A stretch of 64,000 nucleotides of DNA, taken from contig CAWFFM010000010.1 of NCBI GenBank assembly GCA_963815125.1, forward strand, positions 124,001 to 188,000, written 5' to 3'. Shown here piece after piece: positions 26,635 to 34,399 of this stretch. The position numbers and the translations under genes are program-made. Positions within the stretch are counted from its first letter, which is position 1; each line of letters opens with the position of its first letter. A model generated the notes under the pieces. It searched no databases, was not told the DNA's origin, and saw only the letters and a list, made by a program, of their open reading frames with translations. The DNA comes from Actinocatenispora sp963815125 (GTDB lineage: Bacteria > Actinomycetota > Actinomycetes > Mycobacteriales > Micromonosporaceae).

Positions 26635-27356
26635 GGCTCAGGCGGCCCGTGCACTGCCATCCGAAATGCCTTGTTACCGCCCGGTAGTACGATTTACTGC
26701 CGCGCAATGCCATCCTGAGGATGATTTGGCCGGATCGGAGCACCCGCCACCGACCTGAGAGCCTCACCACAGGTCGCGACGCCTCCGAGCGTCCGCGCCG
26801 ACCGCCGTCGGCAGACCGGGCAACCCACCCGTACCGTCCGGTAACGCACCGGGTTCATCCCGTCGCACGGAGGGGCGTAACCTTCGACTACAGCGCGTAC
26901 GTCCCGTCACAGGTTGACGCCACCCCCGGCGCCGCTGATATACGGAGAGGAACCGCACGGCGACCATCGTCCACCGTGCATGCCGCCGTACGACCGACGG
27001 AAGTCCGCGTCGAAAACTCTTCGCCGAACGGGTGCAACCAGGTACCGCGGTGCCGCGTGTAGCTCAGGAGAGTGTCGTGTCCGGCGTGCCGACGACAGCC
27101 GGACACGATCCAACTACAGAGGTCAGACCCGTGACGCCGGCAGGCCGCGGGACAGTTCGACAATCAGGTATCCGGGTAACAAAACGCCTGCCGGTCATCG
27201 AGTACCCAACTGAGACGCGATACGGTGGCACGGATCCGAACGCCCATGCGGGCGCCTGGGCCGCTACAGACAGTAGTAACCCGGGTAACCGACACATCAT
27301 CAACACGCTGGAGTTGAGCAGGGTGCTGCTTGCGCACCGCGCGGAGGACCTAGGCT
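26635..27356. other. 722-nt intergenic region before the pseudokinase gene
   Basis: I see no convincing gene here. It contains a small hairpin CATCCTGAGGATG (26711-26723), a palindromic TACCG-CC-CGGTA element near 26676, an 11-bp inverted repeat TCGTGTCCGGC (27075-27085) / GCCGGACACGA (27098-27108), and several short AT-richer patches. It probably contains the promoter for the kinase-sigM operon; the exact site cannot be assigned from sequence. Confidence 0.4.
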
Positions 27357-28844
27357 GTGAGTGAACGTCGGGTCGCCTTAGGGCCAGCCGGAGGGAGGAC
27401 TGGGTTGACCCAGGTCGGAGCACCCGCGGTTGGCGAGGTGCTCGCCGACCGGTACCGCCTCGAGGAGCACATCCACGACGACTCCACCGGACGGCAGGTC
27501 TGGCGCGGAGTGGACGTCATTCTTCGTCGCCCGGTCACCATGATCCTCAAGTATCCCGGTGGTGAAGCTGCCGAGGACATGCTGCAGGCTGCCGTCGCGG
27601 CGAGCCGGGTCATCCACCCGCACACGGTGGGTGTCTACGACGCCGTGGACGAGGGCGACCGCGCCTACGTGGTCCGTGAGTACGTCGACGGTCGGTCCCT
27701 GCGCGACGTGGTCTCCAACGACGGCCCTCTCGGACCAGCCCGCGCGACCGCTGTCGCACACGCGATCGCCGACGCGCTGGCTGCGGTGCACGAGACCGGC
27801 GTCGCGCACGGCAACGTCCACGCCGGCACCGTACTGCTCGGCCCTGACCGGATCGTGCTGGCCGATGCACGCGCCGGGGACGACGCCAGCCCCGAGACCG
27901 ACATCCGCGGCCTCGGTGGTGTCCTCTACTGCGCACTCACCGGCAACTGGCCCGACGAGCTGCCCGGCGACTTCGGTCTCCCGCCCGCACCGCGGGTCGA
28001 CGGCAGGCTGGCCGCGCCGCGACAGGTCCGACCGGGCGTGCCGAACTACCTCGACGCGCTGACCATGGATCTGCTGGACGAGGCGCTGCCGCCGCCGAGC
28101 GCCGCGGAACTGTCCTCCGAACTGGCCCGACTCAACGTGGCCAACGAGGTCAGCGGCCCGCTGGATCTGGTCACGGTGGAGTCGCCGGAGATCCCCAACC
28201 CGCATCCCATCTGGAAGAAGTTCCTCGTCGGAGCCGCCGCGCTCGCCGCCATCTCCCTGGTGGGCCTGCTGGTCGGCACCAAGTGGGTGACCAGCAACAC
28301 CAACGATGGGAACCCCGGCCACTCGTCGTCGAGCACCCCGGCCGCGCAGCGCGCCGCGCCACAGGTGATCAGGCCGACCAAGGTCCGGATCATCGACCCC
28401 AAGGGCGGCGACCGCACCGAACTCAACGACGCCAACCTCGTCACAGACGACAGCGACACCACGGAGTGGCACACCGACCACTACCACCAGGCGCCGTTCG
28501 GTATGTACAAGAAGGGCATGGGCGTCCTGCTCGACCTGGGCAAGGTACACAACCTGTCCACCGTCTCGGTGATCCTCACCGACGGAGGCGGCACCATCGG
28601 GCTGCGGATGGGCACGAGCGACCCGGCCACCGACCCGCTGGGCAGCACCGAGGCCGACGACACGATCGTCAACAGCTACAAGCCGGTACCCGGCGCCGGC
28701 CAGGAACAGGTGAACGTCACCAAGTCCTGGACCCTCGGCGACGTGAAGACCCGTTACCTGATGTTGTGGATCACCGAACTGCCGCAGGTGCAGGACGGCG
28801 AATACCAGATCGGGGTCAAGGACATCAAGGTCCGCGGACAGTGA
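27357..28844 (+). CDS. MurJ-associated pseudokinase with extracytoplasmic domain
   Basis: A 495-aa protein with a Ser/Thr-kinase-like N-domain (about 27-260) whose catalytic residues are lost: the HRD loop reads AHGNVHAGTVLL and the DFG position reads ADARAG, so it cannot be an ordinary kinase. The conserved Lys is still present in TMILKYPG. One membrane helix (FLVGAAALAAISLVGLLVGTKW) follows and then an exported beta-rich domain (about 335-495) with a jelly-roll-like pattern. In M. tuberculosis the homologous pseudokinase is the C-terminal part of MviN and binds the phosphorylated FHA protein FhaA; here the partner role is inferred. The GTG start follows a GGA element. sigM follows 86 nt later, after a hairpin. 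Confidence 0.9.
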   Translation: MSERRVALGPAGGRTGLTQVGAPAVGEVLADRYRLEEHIHDDSTGRQVWRGVDVILRRPVTMILKYPGGEAAEDMLQAAVAASRVIHPHTVGVYDAVDEGDRAYVVREYVDGRSLRDVVSNDGPLGPARATAVAHAIADALAAVHETGVAHGNVHAGTVLLGPDRIVLADARAGDDASPETDIRGLGGVLYCALTGNWPDELPGDFGLPPAPRVDGRLAAPRQVRPGVPNYLDALTMDLLDEALPPPSAAELSSELARLNVANEVSGPLDLVTVESPEIPNPHPIWKKFLVGAAALAAISLVGLLVGTKWVTSNTNDGNPGHSSSSTPAAQRAAPQVIRPTKVRIIDPKGGDRTELNDANLVTDDSDTTEWHTDHYHQAPFGMYKKGMGVLLDLGKVHNLSTVSVILTDGGGTIGLRMGTSDPATDPLGSTEADDTIVNSYKPVPGAGQEQVNVTKSWTLGDVKTRYLMLWITELPQVQDGEYQIGVKDIKVRGQ

Positions 28845-28846
28845 GA

Positions 28847-28875
28847 CCGTTCGCCGCGCCGGGCGCGGCGAACGG
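28847..28875 (+). terminator. hairpin between pseudokinase and sigM genes
   Basis: A 13-bp perfect stem CCGTTCGCCGCGC (28847-28859) / GCGCGGCGAACGG (28863-28875) with a 3-nt loop starts 2 nt after the pseudokinase stop. The element GGAAC at its 3' edge could be an ECF -35 for sigM, but no convincing -10 was seen. Confidence 0.6.
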
Positions 28876-28930
28876 AACTGGTACCGGGAGAAAAGGTGTA
28901 CGCAGTGTTCCCGGCAGGTAGGTAGCCACC

Positions 28931-29623
28931 ATGGCAGACGATCAGTCGAGCGTCGATGCGTGGCAGGACGACCGGGGCGACACCGACCTGGTCCGGGCAC
29001 ACGTGGCCGGCGACCGTACCGCGTTCGAGATACTGGTCCGCCGGCACCGGGACCGGCTCTGGGCGGTGGCGCTACGGACCCTCGGTGACCGGGAGGAAGC
29101 AGCCGACGCACTGCAGGACGCGCTGCTGTCCGCGTACCGGAAGGCCGACCGGTTCCGCGGCGACTCCGCGGTGACGACCTGGTTGCACCGGATCGTGGTC
29201 AACGCCTGCCTCGACCGGGTCCGGCGCCGGCAGGCCAGGCCGACCGTTCCGCTACCGGAATCCGGTCCGGGCGAACCGGTCGCCACCGGCAGCGATGTCA
29301 GCGACCGGGACACCGCACTGACCGTACAGAGTGCGCTGCTCGAACTTCCGGTCGAGCAGCGCGCCGCCCTGGTCCTGGTGGACGTCTACGGCTACCAGGT
29401 CACTGAAGCCGCACAGATCCTCGACGTCGCGGCCGGCACCGTGAAGAGCCGGTGCGCCCGGGGACGGGTCCGCCTGGCCAGTCGTCTGGGTCACCTACGG
29501 AACCAGGAGACCGTCGGCGACGTCTCATCCAGGACAGCATCCGGCGAGCCGAACGTCCGGACCTCGACACCGGTCGGTCAGGAACCGGCGGGTCGACTCA
29601 CGTCCGGGGAGGGAGCACCGTGA
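28931..29623 (+). CDS. sigM: ECF RNA polymerase sigma factor SigM
   Basis: A 230-aa ECF sigma factor. Region 2 (DRTAFEILVRRHRDRLWAVA...AADALQDALLSAYRKADRF, WLHRIVVNACLDRVRRRQ) and region 4 (ALLELPVEQRAALVLVDVY, TEAAQILDVAAGTVKSRCARGRVRLA) are complete. A disordered tail of about 45 residues follows. Synteny with M. tuberculosis sigM-rsmA-trxB2-trxC identifies it as SigM, which in relatives responds to envelope or late-growth stress. The start ATG is 86 nt after the pseudokinase gene. It shares a 4-nt GTGA overlap with the anti-sigma gene. Confidence 0.93.
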   Translation: MADDQSSVDAWQDDRGDTDLVRAHVAGDRTAFEILVRRHRDRLWAVALRTLGDREEAADALQDALLSAYRKADRFRGDSAVTTWLHRIVVNACLDRVRRRQARPTVPLPESGPGEPVATGSDVSDRDTALTVQSALLELPVEQRAALVLVDVYGYQVTEAAQILDVAAGTVKSRCARGRVRLASRLGHLRNQETVGDVSSRTASGEPNVRTSTPVGQEPAGRLTSGEGAP

Positions 29624-30558
29624 ACGGCGAGCAACACGCTGGCCACGACACGACCCCTCCGGGTGGCACCGGAAACACTCCAGTGGATCTTGATCTGCTC
29701 GCCGACTACCTGGGCGGCGCGCTGGAGGGCACCGGCGCCGGGCAGCGGGTCGCCGGACTGATCCGTACCGATCCGGCCTGGCGGTCCGGACACGACTCGC
29801 TCGTCGAGGCCGACCGCGCGGTCCGTACCGATCTCTCCTCGTTGGCCACCGACACCCCGCCGATGCCCACGGATGTCCTGTTCCAGCTCACCGCCGCGCT
29901 GCGGGCCGCCGACCCGGCGGCCGACGGGGCGACAGGAAGCTCCGCCCCGGTCCACTCGCTGGCCGAACACGCGAACCGGACCGCCCGGTGGCGACAGGCG
30001 CGGTGGCGGCGGGCCCGCTGGGTGATGGGTGCGGCGGCAGCGGTCGTACTGTTCGCGCTGGCCGGACTGGCCACCGCCAGCGGGCTGTTCCGCAGTTCGC
30101 AGTCCGGCAACGACCGGGCCAGTTCCGGGCAGAACCAGGCCCGGGCCGCCACGTCGGCCCCACCCGGCGGCGCCATGACGCCCAAGCATGCACCTGCCAT
30201 GCCGCCGGCCCAGGGCAGCACCCCGGTCACCGCCAGCGGCACCGACTACACCCGGACCACCCTGCCGGACGTCCAGCACCAGACCTTCGGCGGCGCACCG
30301 AACCTGAACCAGCAGTCCCGGAACCAGGTTCCGGCGTCACTGCAGCGACTGACCGTGCCGCAGGAACTGGACCGCTGTCTGAGCAGCGTGACGTCCAGCT
30401 ATCCGGGCTCGCCGCAATTGGTGGACTATGCCCGGTTCCAAGGGGAGCCGGCGCTGGTGGTGGTGCTGCGCTCCAGCCGATCCGGTCAGATGCGGTACGT
30501 CGTCGCCGGCCCCGACTGCAGCAGTGCCGGCCCGGACGTCCGGTACGCCACCCCCTGA
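29620..30558 (+). CDS. anti-sigma factor of SigM (RsmA-like)
   Basis: A 312-aa single-TM protein. The cytoplasmic part (about 1-125) begins with VDLDLLADYLGGALE and resembles anti-sigma N-domains; the TM helix is WVMGAAAAVVLFALAGLATA (about 136-157). The exported part is Pro/Ser-rich, then a small folded-looking C-domain (RLTVPQELDRCLSSVTSSY...YVVAGPDCSS) with a cysteine pair. The GTG at 29620 overlaps the sigM stop codon by 4 nt, with GGGGAGGGAG upstream, so the translation is coupled. It probably holds SigM inactive at the membrane until signalled. The exact family was inferred from synteny. Confidence 0.88.
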   Translation: MNGEQHAGHDTTPPGGTGNTPVDLDLLADYLGGALEGTGAGQRVAGLIRTDPAWRSGHDSLVEADRAVRTDLSSLATDTPPMPTDVLFQLTAALRAADPAADGATGSSAPVHSLAEHANRTARWRQARWRRARWVMGAAAAVVLFALAGLATASGLFRSSQSGNDRASSGQNQARAATSAPPGGAMTPKHAPAMPPAQGSTPVTASGTDYTRTTLPDVQHQTFGGAPNLNQQSRNQVPASLQRLTVPQELDRCLSSVTSSYPGSPQLVDYARFQGEPALVVVLRSSRSGQMRYVVAGPDCSSAGPDVRYATP

Positions 30559-30591
30559 CCGCCGACCGCGGATGTGACACAGCCCGCCAGC

Positions 30592-30618
30592 GGGAATCAC
30601 GGCCCGTACGATGACGTT
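30592..30618 (+). promoter_or_regulatory. SigR-type promoter of trxBA
   Basis: GGGAAT (30592-30597), an 18-nt spacer, and GTT (30616-30618) match the Streptomyces SigR consensus GGGAAT-N18-GTT. It lies 66 nt upstream of trxB, whose homologue is a SigR target in Streptomyces. Confidence 0.75.
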
Positions 30619-30683
30619 TTGCCGGCTGAGGGCACCGACGCCGACACCCGTGTCGGGCCGGGAACTGTCAAGGAAGAGGTCGT

Positions 30684-31622
30684 GTGGTGGCAGCGCAGAC
30701 GGACGTCCGTAACCTGATCATCGTCGGGTCCGGACCAGCCGGATACACCGCAGCCGTGTATGCGGCGCGGGCCAACCTCAATCCGCTGGTCATCGAAGGC
30801 GCCCAGTCCGGTGGCGCGCTGATGACCACGACCGAGGTGGAGAACTTCCCCGGATTCCCGGACGGCATCGACGGTCCGGATCTGATGGACAACATGCGCA
30901 AGCAGGCGGAACGGTTCGGCGCCGAACTGCTGACCGACGATGCGTCCCGGGTCGATCTGACCGGCGACGTCAAGAGCGTCTGGGTCGGCGACACCGAATA
31001 CCAGGCCAGGGCCGTCATCCTGGCGACCGGTTCGGCCTGGCGGCCGCTGAACGTACCGGGGGAGCAGGAACTGCTCGGGCACGGGGTCTCCTCCTGCGCC
31101 ACCTGCGACGGCTTCTTCTTCCGGGACCAGCACATCGCGGTGGTCGGCGGTGGCGACTCGGCGATGGAGGAAGCGACCTTCCTGACCAAGTTCGCCGCGT
31201 CGGTCACGATCATCCACCGTCGGGACGCGTTCCGGGCCAGTCCGATCATGGCCGAACGCGCGCTGGCCAACGAGAAGATCAAGGTGCGGTGGGACTCGGT
31301 GGTCACCGGGGTCATCGGCACCGACAAGGTGCAGGGCGTCTCGGTACGCAACACCACCACCGGCGCGGAGAGCACGCTGGACGTCACCGGCCTGTTCATC
31401 GCGATCGGTCACGACCCGCGCAGCGCGCTGTTCGCCGGCCAGGTGGACCTGGACGACGAGGGCTACGTCCGCGCCAAGTCGCCGAGCAGCCACACCAACC
31501 TGACCGGCGTCTTCGCCTGCGGCGATCTGGTCGATCACACCTACCGGCAGGCCATCACGGCGGCGGGGACCGGCTGCGTGGCCGCGCTCGACGCCGAGCG
31601 CTACCTCGCTTCTGCCGAGTGA
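30684..31622 (+). CDS. trxB: thioredoxin reductase
   Basis: A 312-aa NADPH-thioredoxin reductase. The N-terminal FAD motif NLIIVGSGPAGYTAAVYAARA, the redox-active CATCDGFFF, and the second dinucleotide motif HIAVVGGGDSAMEEATFLTKF followed by HRRDAFRA (NADPH-binding) are intact, and GVFACGDLVDHTYRQAITAAGTG is the C-terminal FAD motif. It reduces TrxA in the cytosol. AGGAAGAGG lies just before the tandem GTG start codons. A SigR-type promoter sits 66 nt upstream. trxA follows 33 nt later. Confidence 0.97.
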   Translation: MVAAQTDVRNLIIVGSGPAGYTAAVYAARANLNPLVIEGAQSGGALMTTTEVENFPGFPDGIDGPDLMDNMRKQAERFGAELLTDDASRVDLTGDVKSVWVGDTEYQARAVILATGSAWRPLNVPGEQELLGHGVSSCATCDGFFFRDQHIAVVGGGDSAMEEATFLTKFAASVTIIHRRDAFRASPIMAERALANEKIKVRWDSVVTGVIGTDKVQGVSVRNTTTGAESTLDVTGLFIAIGHDPRSALFAGQVDLDDEGYVRAKSPSSHTNLTGVFACGDLVDHTYRQAITAAGTGCVAALDAERYLASAE

Positions 31623-31655
31623 CGCGAGGATCACAACCTGAAAGAGGGGTACGAG

Positions 31656-31973
31656 ATGAGCAAAGCCGTCACCGATGCCAGCTTCACCAGTGACGTCCTG
31701 CAGTCCGACAAGCCGGTACTGGTCGACTTCTGGGCCGAGTGGTGCGGACCGTGCAAGAAGGTCGCCCCGGTGCTCGACGAGCTGAGCAAGCAGTTCGGCG
31801 ACAAGATCGAGATCGTCAAGTTGAACATCGACGAGAACCCGAAGACCACCCGGGACTACGGCGTGATGTCGATCCCGACCCTGACGGTGTTCAAGGGTGG
31901 GCAGCCGGTGCAGTCGGTGGTGGGCGCGCAGCCCAAGAGCTCCCTGACCAAGCTCATCGAATCTGCGCTGTAA
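31656..31973 (+). CDS. trxA: thioredoxin
   Basis: A 105-aa thioredoxin with the active site VDFWAEWCGPCKKVAPVLDE and the cis-Pro loop MSIPTLTVFKGG, of normal length. It reduces protein disulfides in the cytosol and is recycled by the adjacent trxB. GAAAGAGGGG precedes the ATG. It ends at a hairpin terminator (31984-32014). The gene pair matches trxB2-trxC of M. tuberculosis. Confidence 0.97.
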   Translation: MSKAVTDASFTSDVLQSDKPVLVDFWAEWCGPCKKVAPVLDELSKQFGDKIEIVKLNIDENPKTTRDYGVMSIPTLTVFKGGQPVQSVVGAQPKSSLTKLIESAL

Positions 31974-31983
31974 CACTTTGCGG

Positions 31984-32014
31984 CCCGGTCCCTAAGTGAA
32001 GGGTGGGGACCGGG
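31984..32014 (+). terminator. terminator of trxBA
   Basis: The 9-bp stem CCCGGTCCC (31984-31992) / GGGACCGGG (32006-32014) with a 13-nt loop begins 11 nt after the trxA stop. Confidence 0.6.
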
Positions 32015-32334
32015 TTGCCAGTAGGGCCGCCCAGACACTCCGCACGGACCAGACATGGGCGGGTCCTGCACGGAGTTTCTGAGCGGGGCGCCCGGTCCCT
32101 TCGCCATGACCGGGGCCGGCCGCGGCAGGCAAGTAGACATTCAGGATTTACGACGCAATGGCCACCTGGCGAGCCCGTACCGGATCATGACCCGGTCACG
32201 GAGTACGCTCCGAGGCCTGTGGTGCTCACGTCCCGTGTGTTTCGCCAGTCGGTGTCGGGCACCCGAGGGAGTGGCCGGGCCTTCCGTCCGCCGCTCCCGG
32301 CCCACCCGCAGCAGCACCTGAGGAGGCTCCACGT
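32015..32334. other. intergenic region upstream of cwlM
   Basis: About 320 nt without a gene. It probably holds the cwlM promoter; GGAGGC lies 7 nt before its ATG. I could not identify hexamers with confidence and see no structured RNA. Confidence 0.3.
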
Positions 32335-33492
32335 ATGCGTCCGATCCGACCGGGTGACCGTGGACCGGCAGTCGCCGAGATCCGCACCGTCCTCGTCAGG
32401 CTCGGACTGCTGGCCGACGACTCGGGCCCGCAGACCGACCAGCACGGGTACGACAGTCCGGTGGAACGCTCGGTACGGGCTTTCCAGCAGTCCCGCGGCC
32501 TGATCGCCGATGGCGTGGTCAGCGAGGAGACCTGGCAGGCACTGGACGGCGCACGCTGGCGCCTCGGCGACCGGCCCCTGTTCCAGTCCCGGCCCGAGCC
32601 GATCTGCGGCGACGACGTACAGGCGCTGCAGGAACGCCTGCTCGAGATGGGCTACGACGTGGGTCGCGCGGATGCCGTGTTCGGCGACCAGACCGCGCAC
32701 GCGCTCGGCCAGTTCCAGCGCGAGGTGGGCCTGCCGTCGGACGGTGCGTTCGGCCCGGCGACGATGGGCGCGCTGCGCCGACTCAGCCGCAAGGTGACCG
32801 GCGGGCGACCACAGTTGTTGCGGGAGTCCGCCATACTGCACCATTCCGGTCCCGCCCTGGTCGGCAAGCGGATCGTGATCGACCCCGGGCACGGTGGCGA
32901 CGACGCCGGCATCGTGGTTCCCGACGGTGAACTCCGCTGGTCCGAGGCGGACCTGATGTACGATCTCGCCTCCCGGCTCGAGGGCCGGCTCGCCGCGGCG
33001 GGCGTACAGGTCCATCTGACCCGCAGCCGGGACACCTGGTTCCCGGACCGGGAACGCGCCCGGTTCGCCAACGACCTGGGCGCCGACCTGATGATCTCGC
33101 TGCATGCCGACGGGCATCACAACCCCCTCGCGCAAGGCGTCGCGACCTACCACTTCGGCTCCGAGGCGGGGGTCACGTCCACCGTCGGCGAGCAGCTCGC
33201 CGGGCTGGTGGAACGCGAGGTCGCGGCCCGCACCGGTCTGCTCGACTGCGGCAGCCACGCCAAGACCTGGGATCTGCTGCGGCTGACCCGCATGCCGGCG
33301 GTCCGGGTCGAGGTCGGCTACCTGACCTCACCGGCGGACCGGGCCCGGCTGATCGACCCGGCGTTCCGGGACCTGGTGGTGGAGGCGATGGTGGCCGCGA
33401 TCCAGCGGATGTACCTGACCGCCGAGTCCGACTACCCGACCGGCACCTTCGACGTGAGCTCCCTGCGCGCGGCGGTCGCCACCGCCGGCTGA
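32335..33492 (+). CDS. cwlM: CwlM-like amidase-fold regulator
   Basis: A 385-aa protein with two peptidoglycan-binding (PGRP1-type) repeats (1-65 and about 80-160) and an N-acetylmuramoyl-L-alanine amidase 3 domain (about 180-370). The zinc and catalytic residues appear intact: IDPGHGGDD, RWSEADL, ISLHADGH and VRVEVGYLT. There is no signal peptide, so it is predicted to be cytoplasmic. In M. tuberculosis CwlM lacks export too, is phosphorylated and controls MurA, the first enzyme of peptidoglycan synthesis, instead of cutting the wall. A similar regulatory role is inferred from synteny and the missing signal. Confidence 0.9.
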   Translation: MRPIRPGDRGPAVAEIRTVLVRLGLLADDSGPQTDQHGYDSPVERSVRAFQQSRGLIADGVVSEETWQALDGARWRLGDRPLFQSRPEPICGDDVQALQERLLEMGYDVGRADAVFGDQTAHALGQFQREVGLPSDGAFGPATMGALRRLSRKVTGGRPQLLRESAILHHSGPALVGKRIVIDPGHGGDDAGIVVPDGELRWSEADLMYDLASRLEGRLAAAGVQVHLTRSRDTWFPDRERARFANDLGADLMISLHADGHHNPLAQGVATYHFGSEAGVTSTVGEQLAGLVEREVAARTGLLDCGSHAKTWDLLRLTRMPAVRVEVGYLTSPADRARLIDPAFRDLVVEAMVAAIQRMYLTAESDYPTGTFDVSSLRAAVATAG

Positions 33493-33565
33493 GTACCGAT
33501 GCGCCGGCAGGCGTGGCGCGCTGCGGTTGCTCCTGCCGACGGCTTGCCCCTGCCGACGCCCGCGT

Positions 33566-34198
33566 TCAGATGAGGCTGTGCGTGGCCGGGCGCAATAGAG
33601 CCTCCGGACTCATCGACCCGAGCAGTTTCTCCAGCGCCGACTCGACGTCGGACTTCCAGGACAGTGCGGTACGCAGGTCCATCCGCAGCCGCGGGAAACG
33701 TGGATGCGCGCGTACCGTCTTGAACCCCACCGAACGGAAATAGTCCGCCGGCGCGACACAGTGCGGCTGGTCCCACTGGGCGTCACCGAACGCCTCGATC
33801 GCCCGGATCCCACGCTTGGTGAGGTCCCGGGCGACACCCTGGATCAGCATCCGGCCCAGACCGCCACCACCGAAGTCGGGTACGACGTGCGCGGCCATCA
33901 GCAGCACCGCGTCCGGGCTGACCGGGCTGGTCGGAAAGGCCACCGAGCGGGGCACCCGGGACGGTGGGGCGAACAGTACGAATCCGGCCGGCGCACCGTC
34001 CACGTAGATCAACTTGCCGCAGGAGCCCCATTCCAGCAACGTCTGGGAAACCCAGGCTTCCTTCTCCAGGCCGGTGTCACCGGCCTTGACCGCCCGCTCC
34101 TCGGACACCGGGTCGAGTTCCCAGAAGACACAACCGCGGCAGCGGCGGGGGAGGTCCTCCAGCGTGTCGAGAGTCAGATTCACCAGATGCCGGGACAC
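33566..34198 (-). CDS. GNAT-family acetyltransferase-like protein (Rv3916c-type)
   Basis: A 210-aa protein with an N-terminal VNLTLDTLEDLPRRCRGCVFWEL and a GNAT core with the acetyl-CoA motif VVPDFGGGGLGRMLIQGVARDLTKRG, then EAFGDAQWDQPHCVAPADYF. The GTG at 34198 was preferred because GGAGG lies 4 nt upstream; a longer ATG start at 34240 has no such site. The family is conserved next to cwlM in actinobacteria (Rv3916c). The substrate is unknown. It is convergent with cwlM and divergent from the aminotransferase gene. Confidence 0.85.
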   Translation of the reverse strand: MSRHLVNLTLDTLEDLPRRCRGCVFWELDPVSEERAVKAGDTGLEKEAWVSQTLLEWGSCGKLIYVDGAPAGFVLFAPPSRVPRSVAFPTSPVSPDAVLLMAAHVVPDFGGGGLGRMLIQGVARDLTKRGIRAIEAFGDAQWDQPHCVAPADYFRSVGFKTVRAHPRFPRLRMDLRTALSWKSDVESALEKLLGSMSPEALLRPATHSLI

Positions 34199-34399
34199 CG
34201 AACCTCCATTAGTCCAGCACCGTGCCTCCGCAGACGGCACCCCAGGGACGGATCCATACTAGGCGTTCTGCATCACGAAGCAGCGCGCTTCCCCCGTCCG
34301 GGCCGTTAGACTCGGCCGAACCGCGCGCCACGGTACGCATGCGCCGGCTCGCCGCCGTCGTCCGTGCCACCGGCGCCGTGTCCGCGCAGAGGGGGTCCC

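Noticed and set aside
26948..26975. Possible ECF promoter GGAAC...CGTC before the pseudokinase gene
   Set aside because: The spacing of 14 nt is too short for SigM/SigE-type promoters.
26721..27062. A 113-codon plus-strand open frame before the pseudokinase gene
   Set aside because: Composition is Arg/Thr/Pro-rich with no motif or clear ribosome-binding site; it looks like GC-rich chance.
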